NCBI GenBank assembly: GCA_965206025.1
Contig: CBDBIU010000004.1
Span: 1,674,001-1,738,000, forward strand
Length of the DNA stretch: 64,000 nt
Direction: 5' to 3'
Source: G963668345 sp965206025
GTDB taxonomy: Bacteria; Acidobacteriota; Terriglobia; Bryobacterales; UBA6623
Of this stretch, positions 7,652 to 15,504 are shown in pieces. Positions within the stretch are counted from its first letter, which is position 1, and every line of letters begins with the position of its first letter. The notes beneath the pieces are model-generated. The model saw only the letters and a list, made by a program, of their open reading frames with translations, searched no databases and was not told the origin of the DNA. Both the position numbers and the translations under genes were made by a program.

Positions 7652-8830
7652 ATGACCCATAGCCGACGCCAAGCGCTCCGCGGCCTGGCTCAATTCTTCC
7701 TGGCCTCGCCCCTACTACAGGGTCTGAGCCTGGCGGCCGATGATGATCCGCTACTCGAGCTGATCAATGTATTCGATTTCGCCAAGCTGGCGAAGTCGAA
7801 GCTCGACCCTGTCGCCTGGGACTACATGGCCGAGGGCGGCGCGGACGAAGTCGCCTTACGGGACAGCCGGGCGGCGTTCGAGCGCATCATCATCCGGCCT
7901 CGGTTCTTGACCGACGTCCATAAGATCGATCTTTCCACCGGCATTCTGGGCAGCGCGCTGGATTACCCCATCTTTATCTGCCCAGCGGGAGGGAAGAACT
8001 GTTTTTACCCCGATGGTGAAGCGGCGGTAGCCAAGGCTGCCGCCGAGTCGAATGCCATGATGATTACGAACGGCGGCATTGATGATCTTCTGACGTCGGG
8101 GCGGGGACCCAAGAACTGGTGGCAACTCACTACCGGCGGCCAGTTCCGCACCAAGAACATGATGCTCAATTTCGTGGAAAAGCTGGAAGACATGGGGGCG
8201 GCCGGCATCTGCTTTACCGTCGACATCATGCACACCTCCCATCGCGAGCGTAGCATTCGCCACCGGTTCGTCCGACGCTGGTGTGAAACGGGAATCCCCA
8301 GAGACGCCCAAGGCAATCTGATCTACAGGCCCGGCGAAACCGCCTGGAGAACAGGCGACTATCCGGAGAGGCCGTTCCCCACCGCGACCTGGGATACGGT
8401 GCGGCAGCTCCGTGATGCAACCGATCTGCCGATTATTATCAAGGGGATTCTAACGGCCGAAGATACCGAAAAGTGCGTCGAGACGGGAATGTCGGCGGTG
8501 ATCGTCTCAAGCCACGGGGCGCGGCAGCTCGACCACGTCGGCGCCCCGATCGAGGCCTTGCCGGAATGCGTCGAGGCGGCCGCGGGCAAGATACCGGTTA
8601 TGGTCGATGGCGGTTTCCGCCGGGGAACCGATATTCTGAAAGCGCTGGCGCTGGGCGCCGCCGCGGTCGGGATCGCGCGGCCCTACTTGTGGGGACTGGC
8701 TAGTTTCGGCCAGAGGGGCGTTTCTCGCGTCCTCGAACTGCTGCGCACCGAACTTGCCCTGGACATGGGAATGTCCGGAGTGGCCAAGATTTCCGACATT
8801 GACCGCAAACTGGTTCGCCGGCGAGATTAG
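7652..8830 (+). CDS. FMN-dependent alpha-hydroxy-acid oxidase/dehydrogenase, exported
   Basis: 392 residues. The start gives SRRQALRGLAQFFLASPLLQG, a twin-arginine-like signal with weak hydrophobic core, followed by AADDDP. The LldD/glycolate oxidase TIM barrel follows: VAWDYMAEGGADEVALRDS, RPRFLTDVHKIDLST, FICPAGGKN, then LPIIIKGILTAEDTEKC (the Lys that interacts with the flavin) and SSHGARQLDH with the proton-accepting His near residue 288, then VMVDGGFRRGTDILKALALGA. The canonical SNHGGRQLD is altered to SSHGARQLD, which may shift substrate preference. Oxidation of a 2-hydroxy acid is the family reaction; the actual substrate is not readable. It is 6-11 nt upstream of a propeller protein with a similar export signal. 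Confidence 0.87.
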   Translation: MTHSRRQALRGLAQFFLASPLLQGLSLAADDDPLLELINVFDFAKLAKSKLDPVAWDYMAEGGADEVALRDSRAAFERIIIRPRFLTDVHKIDLSTGILGSALDYPIFICPAGGKNCFYPDGEAAVAKAAAESNAMMITNGGIDDLLTSGRGPKNWWQLTTGGQFRTKNMMLNFVEKLEDMGAAGICFTVDIMHTSHRERSIRHRFVRRWCETGIPRDAQGNLIYRPGETAWRTGDYPERPFPTATWDTVRQLRDATDLPIIIKGILTAEDTEKCVETGMSAVIVSSHGARQLDHVGAPIEALPECVEAAAGKIPVMVDGGFRRGTDILKALALGAAAVGIARPYLWGLASFGQRGVSRVLELLRTELALDMGMSGVAKISDIDRKLVRRRD

Positions 8831-8841
8831 GGCGATTGCAA

Positions 8842-9612
8842 ATGTACACTCGCAGAGAACTGATGGCCGTGCTGGCGGCCGGCACGCTGGCGGCTAAGGA
8901 CTATCCCATCCACCATCCGCGGGTGGAGCCGTTGTGGAAATCTCCCGACGGCTACCCGAACGCCCTCGAAGCGTCGCCCGAGGGCCTTTGGGTTGGAGAA
9001 CAGATCACCGACTCGGCTTACTTGCTGGACTGGGAAAGCGGCAAAGTATTGCGCAAGATCGCCACCGAGTCTTCGAACACCAGCGGCATGGCCTACGGCG
9101 GAGGGTTCCTCTGGATGGCGGCCAACGGGCCGGCGCTAAGGCGTGATCCGCGCCCGAGGGACGGCACGACGGGCGCGGTGATCAAGATCGATGCTCGATC
9201 CGGCAACACGGTTGCGCGCTACCCGATCCTCGGAGGCAGCGGCGTTCACGGCCTGACTTGGGCGGAGAATTCGCTGTGGGTCACTACGCTGGCGCGGAAG
9301 AAATTGACCCAGGTCGATGTGGATTTCAACATCCTTCACAGTATTCCCGTGACCTTGGACCGCGCCCACGGCCTGGCATGGGATGAGGGCTCCATCTGGT
9401 GCGTTTTCTCGAACGACTACGTGATTCAGCGTCTCGATGCAAGAGACGGCCGCATCATCGAAGCCGTACAACTTCGGGATGGATCGGACCCCGACCCGCA
9501 CGGCATGACTCGCTATAACGGCGCTTTCTACTACTGCGATGCCGGTATCGGCCCCGGAGGCGTCAACAGCAACAGCAAGTACTCGGGCTACGTTTGCCGC
9601 ATCCGATCATGA
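8842..9612 (+). CDS. secreted beta-propeller (SMP-30/YncE-like) protein
   Basis: 256 residues from ATG 8842. The N-terminus YTRRELMAVLAAGTLAA is a short twin-arginine-like signal. The body consists of repeated blades with the pattern GLxWGEG/SxW: ASPEGLWVGEQITDSAYLLDW, MAYGGGFLWMAANG, GLTWAENSLWVTTLARKK, GLAWDEGSIWCVFSNDYVI, GMTRYNGAFYYCDAG. Such propellers occur as lactonases and as quinohemoprotein-like scaffolds; no metal-ligand set of gluconolactonase is evident. Position 11 nt after the hydroxyacid oxidase gene suggests one transcript and possibly a shared periplasmic task. Confidence 0.78.
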   Translation: MYTRRELMAVLAAGTLAAKDYPIHHPRVEPLWKSPDGYPNALEASPEGLWVGEQITDSAYLLDWESGKVLRKIATESSNTSGMAYGGGFLWMAANGPALRRDPRPRDGTTGAVIKIDARSGNTVARYPILGGSGVHGLTWAENSLWVTTLARKKLTQVDVDFNILHSIPVTLDRAHGLAWDEGSIWCVFSNDYVIQRLDARDGRIIEAVQLRDGSDPDPHGMTRYNGAFYYCDAGIGPGGVNSNSKYSGYVCRIRS

Positions 9613-10316
9613 GGAAGCGTCTATCAGCCCGTGGCAAAAGTCGCGCAGGAGCGAAAAACGGGGACTGCCACCAATTCGCTCCCCCTCTTGGCCCTCGAAA
9701 CCAAGCACTTGGCCTGAAGCGAATTGGATGGCTGTACCCGATTTTTCGCAACATTCACTTCTACCCCGGGCTGCTATTGCTTCTGACGCTGTTGGGGCTA
9801 ACGTCTGGTTCCGCCCAGCAGGAAGCTAAGATCCTACGCCCCGAAAACGGCGCCGCGCTGCCCTCCGGCGAGCTCAGCGTCGTGGCCACCGCTCCCGGGG
9901 GCCAACTCGAGTTGGACGGCCAGGCGATTCCGGCTGAGGAGCCCTTCCCCAATGTCTTCCATGGCAGAACGAACGCCGCAGCGGGAGAGCACACCCTGGC
10001 GCTGGTTTGGGAAGGCGGCCGAGAGGAGATTCGCTTCTATGTAGGCGGCGATCCTCCCGCCGGCTTCAAACCTTTTCGTCTCCACCCGCCCGTCGCTACC
10101 GCGTGTACGCACTGCCATGGCCTGAGTCGCCGCGGGCGCTTTCGCTTCACCGGCGGCTGCTTCGCTTGTCACCAGCAGGAGACGTTCGCCGGAGTTCACG
10201 ACCACCCGCCGCACATGCTCGAAGAGTGCGGTCAATGCCACAACGCGCACGGCTCGACGGCGGAGGCCCTCCTCGCCCTGCCGCGCGAAAAAGCCTGTAA
10301 GCTGTGCCACAATTAG
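9594..10316 (+). CDS. exported tetraheme c-type cytochrome (doubled CXXCH)
   Basis: Up to 240 residues. Four heme-binding motifs in the last 90 residues: CTHCH, CFACH, CGQCH (followed by NAHGS) and CKLCH, the spacing of the doubled-CXXCH family. A signal segment FYPGLLLLLTLLGLTSGSAQQ lies near residues 56-76, and a small beta domain (ENGAALPSGELSVVATAPGG) sits between it and the hemes. The true start is unclear: upstream residues 8-50 are encoded by a dispersed repeat also found before the aldolase at 14570, so the real protein probably starts close to the signal peptide, where I find no ATG, GTG or TTG in frame. It overlaps the propeller gene by 19 nt and would accept electrons in the periplasm. 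Confidence 0.75.
   Translation: MPHPIMRKRLSARGKSRAGAKNGDCHQFAPPLGPRNQALGLKRIGWLYPIFRNIHFYPGLLLLLTLLGLTSGSAQQEAKILRPENGAALPSGELSVVATAPGGQLELDGQAIPAEEPFPNVFHGRTNAAAGEHTLALVWEGGREEIRFYVGGDPPAGFKPFRLHPPVATACTHCHGLSRRGRFRFTGGCFACHQQETFAGVHDHPPHMLEECGQCHNAHGSTAEALLALPREKACKLCHN
9628..9750 (+). repeat. dispersed repeat B, copy 1 (uninterrupted)
   Basis: Shares GACTGCCACCAATTCGC (14277 copy has GGCTGCCACCAATTCGC), the segment CAAGCACTT, and GAAGCGAATTGG.CGGCTGTACCCGATTTTTC with 14255-14567. In both places it ends directly in front of or inside the 5' end of a gene. Confidence 0.7.
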
Positions 10317-10353
10317 CCCGCTTTTCTCACCAGGCGGCGAGGAAAGCCGGCTA
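10314..10353. repeat. short palindromic repeat A supplying the cytochrome stop codon
   Basis: TAGCCCGCTTTTCTCACCA, a GGCGGCG loop and the complementary arm AGGAAAGCCGGCTA. The stop codon of the cytochrome gene (TAG, 10314-10316) is the first triplet of the repeat. The hairpin could end transcription for both converging genes. Confidence 0.65.
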
Positions 10354-10361
10354 AGGGGTCA

Positions 10362-11381
10362 TCACCCCTTACCGCGGTCCTGCGTGAGGCTACCGGCTCT
10401 CCCCATCCCGGCGATTTCCCACCACTTTGGGCCAGGCGGCTTCTCGAGCACCAGCGGTTTGAGGAAGGCCACGGACTTCGCCAGGCCCTCCTCCACGTCG
10501 AAATACTCACTCTCCATCTCGACCGAGAGCACGTGGTCGTAGCCGAGCAGGTGCAGGGTCGTGACGAACTCGCGCCAGACCACCTCGTCGTGACCCCAGC
10601 CGGAGAGCGTATACGTCCAGGGGCGCTCCGTCAGTTGCTCGTCGGGAATCGTGGCCATCATGCCGCGCACACGGACATTGTGCCAATGGATCAGGACGTC
10701 TTTGGCGTGGACATGCTGCACCCGCGGGCCAAGATAGCGCAGGGCCTCGATCGGATCGATGCCCTGGTACCACATGTGTGAAATGTCGAAGTTGCAGCCG
10801 ACGACAGGTCCGAGTTCCTCATGCAACCGCATCAGCGCGACCGGATTGTGGATCAGATCGCCGCCGTGCATCTCGAAGCACAACGTTACCCCGTGGTCAT
10901 GGGCGATCTTGCCGTGCTCGCGCCAGTAGGGGATCAGGCGCTTCTCCCACTGCCACTCGATGGTGTCACGCAAAAACGGCCACTCGGCAAACGTGACCCA
11001 GTTGGGGGCTGTGTCCCCCTCGGCGCCTTCCGGTAGCCCCGCCAGCAGCGTCAGCCGCTTGATGCCGGCCATCTCCATCAGCTTGCAGGTCTGTCGAAAT
11101 TCACGCGAGTATTCCCCGGCGACCGTCTTGTCGGGCAACAGCGGCGCGCCGTGGCCCCCGAGCGCGCTGATCTCGAGGTCGTGCCGGGCGAACGCGTCCA
11201 GCCACCGGTCAATCTCGCCCTTGTCGGCGATGAGCCTTTCCACATCGCAGAAGTTCCTGCCCCAGAGTCCACACGCTCCGACTTCGATCGCCTGAAACCC
11301 CAGGTCGCGAGCGTGCCGCAGGCCTTCTTCGAACTCGAACTGCATTAGGTTCTGTGAAATCACACCCAGTTTCACGGACAT
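10362..11381 (-). CDS. sugar phosphate isomerase/epimerase-like TIM barrel
   Basis: 339 residues. The ATG at 11381 has an AAAGGAG Shine-Dalgarno 3 nt upstream and yields MSVKLGVISQNL, a proper first strand, so longer starts are rejected. Xylose-isomerase-like AP_endonuc_2 features: FQAIEVGACGLWG, DLEISALGGHG, TLCFEMHGGDLIHNP (metal-ligand Glu), VGCNFDISHMWYQGIDP (Asp, His), VQHVHAKDVLIHW (His, Asp) and VLSVEMESEYFDVEEGL (final Glu). The full metal-binding set suggests an active isomerase or epimerase for sugars or inositol-derived ketones. Convergent with the cytochrome gene; no partner gene on the same strand. Confidence 0.85.
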   Translation of the reverse strand: MSVKLGVISQNLMQFEFEEGLRHARDLGFQAIEVGACGLWGRNFCDVERLIADKGEIDRWLDAFARHDLEISALGGHGAPLLPDKTVAGEYSREFRQTCKLMEMAGIKRLTLLAGLPEGAEGDTAPNWVTFAEWPFLRDTIEWQWEKRLIPYWREHGKIAHDHGVTLCFEMHGGDLIHNPVALMRLHEELGPVVGCNFDISHMWYQGIDPIEALRYLGPRVQHVHAKDVLIHWHNVRVRGMMATIPDEQLTERPWTYTLSGWGHDEVVWREFVTTLHLLGYDHVLSVEMESEYFDVEEGLAKSVAFLKPLVLEKPPGPKWWEIAGMGRAGSLTQDRGKG

Positions 11382-11560
11382 CTCCTTTCGCGGAACGATA
11401 AGAACTTCGACGAGTTCTCTCGACAAACAGAGAATGTAATTGTACCTCCCGACTGCTCCGGCGACGACATCTTGCTCTGTACTTTCCGATGCTAGCGGAC
11501 AGCCCACCTGAATTGCCGCCCTGTTCCGCATCGAAGGGGCGTCGCGCGCTTCAGCCGTCG

Positions 11561-11580
11561 GGTGGTGAGAAAGACGGGCG
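11561..11580. repeat. single arm of palindromic repeat A
   Basis: GGTGGTGAGAAAGACGGGCG, one arm of the TAGCCCGCTTTTCTCACC family, directly abutting the left end of the repeat C element at 11581. Confidence 0.45.
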
Positions 11581-11753
11581 AGTGCTTACTATCATAAGTT
11601 CGCGATCGTTTATGGGCGGTAATTACTGGACCGCTTCCTCACGGTCGCGGCTCGGAAGGCTCTCGGAACAAACGACTTCCGGGCTAGATAGAGAGCCGTG
11701 CAGTCCCTTGCGAAAGCCTTTTTAGATACGCTAACTTTTGTCAGTAAGCACTA
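11581..11753. mobile_element. MITE-like repeat C, copy 1
   Basis: Left end AGTGCTTACTATCATAAGTT and, inverted, right end AGTGCTTACTGACAAAAGTT. The interior (GGTAATTACTGGACCGC..., CGGCTCGGAAGGCTCTCGGAA...) is shared in opposite orientation with 58647-58875. It encodes no protein. Copy length is about 173 bp here and 229 bp there, so the family tolerates internal deletion. Confidence 0.65.
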
Positions 11754-11800
11754 GGCGTTCCGTTATTCCCTTCCCGAGGAATTGCTACACTACAGCCGTT

Positions 11801-12747
11801 ATGCCGACGTCAGTTGCCATTCTCGGGTCCGGCAATATCGGAACCGACTTGATGATGAAAGTTTTGCAGTCCTCCGACGTGCTTACGATGGGCGCGTTCG
11901 TGGGTATCGACCCGGATTCGGACGGTCTCTCTCGCGCTCATTCCCTGGGTGTGCCGACAACGCACGGAGGCATCGAGGCTTTCATTGCCATGCCGGCGTT
12001 CTCCGACGTGCAAATCGTCTTCGACGCAACGTCGGCGAAAGCTCACCGGCCCCACGACGCGATTTTGCGGCAGCGCGGCAAGCGCATTATTGACCTGACG
12101 CCCGCCGCGATCGGCCCGTCGGCCCCTATGTAGTCCCCATCGTCAACATGGGCGAACACTTCGACGAGCCCAATTTGAATATGGTGAGCTGCGGGGGGCA
12201 GGCAACGATTCCCATCGTCGCCGCCGTGGGGCGCGTAACGCCGGTTCACTACGCGGAGATTGTGGCGTCGATCGCCAGTAAGTCCGCCGGTCCGGGCACG
12301 CGCGCGAACATCGATGAGTTCACCGAGACGACGGCCCGCGGCATCGAGGTGGTGGGAGGCGCCGGCCGAGGCAAGGCGATTATTGTCCTGAACCCCGCTG
12401 AACCGCCGCTCGTGATGCGCGACACGGTCTTCTGTTTGACGGACCTGGCCGACACGGACGCCATCGCCCGCTCGATCGAGGCCGCCGTCGGGGAGGTCCA
12501 GCAGTACGTTCCCGGCTACCGGCTCAAACAGGACGTCCAGTTCGAGCCGATCGCTCCCGACCAGAGCCACGCGCTTCCCGAGCCGCTCCCCGTCGGCGGC
12601 TTAAAGGTGTCGGTCTACCTCGAGGTCGAAGGGGCGGCGCACTACCTGCCCGCCTATGCCGGCAATCTCGACATCATGACTTCCGCCGCCCTGGCCACGG
12701 GCGAACGGCTTTCCGAGCGGCTGGCGTCACAGGAGGCGCCCGCATGA
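11801..12747 (+). pseudogene. mhpF: acetaldehyde dehydrogenase (acylating), frameshifted
   Basis: MPTSVAILGSGNIGTDLMMK is the Rossmann start of MhpF/DmpF, and after the shift come NMVSCGGQATIPIV with the catalytic Cys, RANIDEFTETTARGIE and NPAEPPLVMRDT. The frame breaks at about 12105-12125: ATCGGCCCGTCGGCCCCTATG contains a 7-nt partial duplication; removing it restores GPYVVPIVNMGE, the expected text. As read, translation stops at the TAG at 12131. Intact enzyme would convert acetaldehyde, NAD and CoA to acetyl-CoA in complex with the aldolase encoded next, whose start overlaps this stop by 4 nt. Real mutation and assembly error are both possible. Confidence 0.85.
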
Positions 12748-13814
12748 GGGACAAACCGAAACTCTACGTGCAGGACGTCACCTTGCGGGACGGCATGCAT
12801 GCCATCCGTCACCAATACACGGTCGAGCAAGCGGCCCAAATCGCTCGCGCCCTCGATGCGGCCGGCGTGGACGCGATCGAAATCACGCACGGCGACGGAC
12901 TGGCCGGGTCGAGCTTCAACTATGGCGTCGGCGCGCACACCGACTACGAGTGGATCGCCGCGGTTGCCGAGAACGTAAAGCAGGCCACGGTCACCGCGCT
13001 GTTGTTGCCGGGAATTGGAACGATCGAGGACTTGAAGAAGGCCTATCAGGCCGGGGCGCGCTCGGTTCGAGTCGCCACCCACTCGACGGAAGCGGATGTT
13101 GCCAAGCAGCACATCGAGTGCGCCCGAGAGCTGGGCATGGACGTGGCCGGCTTCCTGATGATGGCCCACATGACGCCGCCCAAGGAGTTGGCTCGCCAAG
13201 CGCAACTGATGGAGTCCTACGGCGCGCACTGCGTCTATGTGACCGACAGCGCCGGGGCCCTGCTGATGGACGACGTCCGGGAACGATTCCAGGCCTTCGC
13301 GGACGTGCTCCGACCGGAGACTCAAAAGGGCATGCATGCCCATCACAACCTGTCGTTGGGCGTTGCCAACACTCTGGTTGCGATCGAGCACGGCGCTCGG
13401 CGCGTGGACGGCTCGCTCGCCGGCATGGGAGCCGGCGCGGGAAACGCTCCGCTGGAAGTATTCATCGCGGTTGCGAATCGGCTCGGCCTCCAGCACGGCT
13501 GCGATCTGTTTGCCCTCATGGATGCCGCCGAAGACTTGATCCGTCCCCTTCAAGACCGCCCGGTTCGCGTCGATCGAGAGACACTCTCGCTGGGCTACGC
13601 CGGCGTCTACTCAAGCTTCTTGCGGCACGCCGAGAAGGCTTCGGAACACTACGGCATTGATACGCGCGAGATCCTGGTCGAGTTGGGTCGCCGCCGCATG
13701 GTCGGGGGCCAGGAAGACATGATCGTCGATGTGGCGCTCGATCTGCTCAAGTCCAAGGAAAAGGACGCGGCGCGCAAAGACCCCGCTCCCGCCGGATCGG
13801 TCAGTCCGTCCTAG
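12744..13814 (+). CDS. mhpE: 4-hydroxy-2-oxovalerate aldolase
   Basis: 356 residues, the usual length. DVTLRDGMHAIRHQ near residue 11 (catalytic Arg and metal Asp), ITHGDGLAGSSFNYG, MMAHMTPPKEL, YVTDSAGALL and GMHAHHNLSLGVANTL (metal-binding HxH) are all in place for the DmpG/MhpE aldolase of meta-cleavage pathways. It splits 4-hydroxy-2-oxovalerate to pyruvate and acetaldehyde, which is normally channelled to the dehydrogenase encoded just upstream (ATGA overlap). With the dehydrogenase frameshifted, free acetaldehyde would be released unless another enzyme substitutes. No ring-cleavage dioxygenase is in the window, so the upstream substrate is unknown. Confidence 0.95.
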   Translation: MRDKPKLYVQDVTLRDGMHAIRHQYTVEQAAQIARALDAAGVDAIEITHGDGLAGSSFNYGVGAHTDYEWIAAVAENVKQATVTALLLPGIGTIEDLKKAYQAGARSVRVATHSTEADVAKQHIECARELGMDVAGFLMMAHMTPPKELARQAQLMESYGAHCVYVTDSAGALLMDDVRERFQAFADVLRPETQKGMHAHHNLSLGVANTLVAIEHGARRVDGSLAGMGAGAGNAPLEVFIAVANRLGLQHGCDLFALMDAAEDLIRPLQDRPVRVDRETLSLGYAGVYSSFLRHAEKASEHYGIDTREILVELGRRRMVGGQEDMIVDVALDLLKSKEKDAARKDPAPAGSVSPS

Positions 13815-14125
13815 CAGGGCGTTCTGGGAACGTGATAGTAGACGAGCGGCACGCGGCCTTCGTAGCGGGGTGGGAACCTTGGGAGCCTGTAACGGTGCGT
13901 TAACCAGCTCTTTCCTGCCGTCACTGTCAACATCGGCCCAGGCGATGGAGCCGAGCGGGGATCCGAGCGTATCCACTTTTGTGGCCTTTCAGGGCTTGCG
14001 AGGATCGTCTTAATGCTGGAGCAGCCAGACCAGCCCCTTGCTGAAGTCGTTTCCGATGGCGAGCTCTGGAATGCGGTCGCCGTCGATCTACCAGCCGTCA
14101 ATTTTGCTGCATCTTTGTTCACACA
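13811..14125 (-). pseudogene. decayed FG-GAP/VCBS propeller gene fragment
   Basis: On the minus strand, text typical of FG-GAP/VCBS secreted propellers appears in different frames: PELAIGNDFSKGLVWLLQH, then SIAWADVDSDGRKELVNAP, then YEGRVPLVYYHVP. Stops and frame changes separate them and there is no start or signal peptide, so this is a remnant of a larger gene. It faces the aldolase gene. Confidence 0.6.
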
Positions 14126-14254
14126 TTGATTTTCTTCTTAATCCCCGGTATTGTAACAGCACATGTTTGGGAGAAAGAATTGTCTTCCGTTTACCAAAAC
14201 GATAGGGCGGGGGTCATTGCGTGTTGAAGCCCCTATACGAATCTGCGAGAATAG

Positions 14255-14567
14255 CCGTGGGCAAAAGTCATCGAGGAGGGAAATGGGGGCTGCCACCAAT
14301 TCGCCTCCTGTCATGACCGAAGAAACAAAGCACTTAACCCGCTTTTCTCACCACCTGACGGTCGAAGCACGCAATAAGCTCGCCATTACTTCGTTGCGCT
14401 TGCTCGCCGTGCTCAACGTAGGGTTCAAGTACGCTCGCATTTCTCAGAAAATGAGTCGCCGAGCGGCGTGCGCCTTGTACTGACGGGCCTCTCACGCACT
14501 TCGCCTCGCCACGTGGTGAGAAAAGCGGGTTAGACTGAAGCGAATTGGCCGGCTGTACCCGATTTTT
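14255..14567 (+). repeat. dispersed repeat B, copy 2, interrupted by repeat A
   Basis: Left part 14255-14334 and right part 14533-14567 together match the uninterrupted copy at 9628-9750. The 198-bp palindromic element at 14335-14532 sits exactly between CACTT and GACTGAAGCG, where the other copy reads CACTTGGCCTGAAGCG. The right part ends 2 nt before the ATG of the aldolase. Confidence 0.7.
14335..14532. mobile_element. full-length palindromic repeat A (about 198 bp)
   Basis: Arms TAACCCGCTTTTCTCACCAC and, inverted, TAACCCGCTTTTCTCACCAC, enclosing about 155 bp with GGTCGAAGCACGC, GTTGCGCTTGCTCGCCGTGCTCAACGT and a CGGGCCTCTCACGC segment shared with copies at 30912, 54713 and 56635. Its presence inside repeat B, with an empty counterpart in the window, shows it has moved. 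Confidence 0.8.
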
Positions 14568-14569
14568 CC

Positions 14570-15352
14570 ATGCATCGCGTCAGCGCCAAAGCGCGCCTCA
14601 AAGAGAACGGCTTCCTTCTCGGCTGCTTCGTCGAAATTCCCGCGCCCGAAATCGTTGAGAGCCTTGGTCTCAGTGGCTTTGACCATGTGATCATCGACCG
14701 CGAGCATGCGGCTTTCTCGGGCGAGGCGACCGGAAACCTGATACGGGCCGCCCAGGCCGCTGATATCGCCCCGCTCGTGCGCGTAAGGAAGAACGATCCG
14801 GGCGATATCTTGGAAGTCCTGGATCTGGGCGCCGTAGGCTTGCACATACCCCAGATCGCAACACGAGAGGACGCCTCCCGCGCCGTCGCCGCCACGCGGT
14901 TTGCGCCCCGCGGAGTTCGGGGATTTAATCCGTTCGTCCGCGCCGCTCACTATGGGGCGCAAGGGGTCCACGACTTCCGGCGTACGGCTGACGAAGATAC
15001 GCTCGTCGTACTGCACGTCGAAGCACAAGACTCGCTGGAGCGCGTCGAAGATATCCTCGCGGAAGAGGGTGTCGACGTCGCCTTCTTAGGGCCCTACGAT
15101 CTGTCGCAGTCGATGGGCATTCCCGGCGAGGTCACCCACACGCGGGTGCGCGAAGCCATGCGGTCCATCGCTTCGGCCGCGGCGGGCCATGGCGTCGCCG
15201 TGGGCTGTTTCGCCAATTCGGCGGAGCAAGCCAAGATTTGGATGGGTGAAGGGGTCACCTATTTGGCGTATTCGGTGGATTCGGAGATCTTCCGCGGCCG
15301 CTGCAGCGCGATTCGCGCCGAGGTGGACCGCTTGCGAGAAGAACTGTCGTAA
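14570..15352 (+). CDS. HpcH/HpaI-type class II aldolase
   Basis: 260 residues, normal for the family. VSAKARLKENGFLLGCFVEIP, FDHVIIDREHAAF (the EH of the catalytic region), LVRVRKNDPGDILEVLDLGAVGLHIPQI, ATRFAPRGVRGFNPFVRAA, LHVEAQDSLERVEDI (metal Glu) and VDVAFLGPYDLSQSMG (metal Asp) follow the usual order. Members cleave 4-hydroxy-2-oxoacids such as 4-hydroxy-2-oxoheptanedioate or 2-keto-3-deoxysugar acids to pyruvate and an aldehyde. Together with the DmpG-like aldolase this points to pyruvate-yielding breakdown of aromatic or sugar acids. No Shine-Dalgarno; the upstream 313 bp is repeat B. Confidence 0.88.
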   Translation: MHRVSAKARLKENGFLLGCFVEIPAPEIVESLGLSGFDHVIIDREHAAFSGEATGNLIRAAQAADIAPLVRVRKNDPGDILEVLDLGAVGLHIPQIATREDASRAVAATRFAPRGVRGFNPFVRAAHYGAQGVHDFRRTADEDTLVVLHVEAQDSLERVEDILAEEGVDVAFLGPYDLSQSMGIPGEVTHTRVREAMRSIASAAAGHGVAVGCFANSAEQAKIWMGEGVTYLAYSVDSEIFRGRCSAIRAEVDRLREELS

Positions 15353-15395
15353 TCCCCGATAGTACGGCGTCTCTTGCTCCAGAGGAGTTCCCGAG

Positions 15396-15497
15396 ATGGG
15401 CATCCGAGAAATTCACCAAAGTGGTCCTTATTTGTCTCAGGACGGCGGCCGCACGCTGCCATCACCTTTCATCTGCCTTCGCCTCGGATGCGGTTAG
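15396..15497 (+). CDS. 33-codon frame, possible gene remnant
   Basis: A GAGGAG Shine-Dalgarno precedes ATG 15396; the frame reads MGIREIHQSGPYLSQDGGR and ends at a TAG that coincides with the target duplication of the MITE. I do not recognise the product. It may be the 5' end of a gene lost to the tRNA-Glu island or MITE insertion. Confidence 0.3.
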   Translation: MGIREIHQSGPYLSQDGGRTLPSPFICLRLGCG

Positions 15498-15504
15498 AAA
15501 AAGA

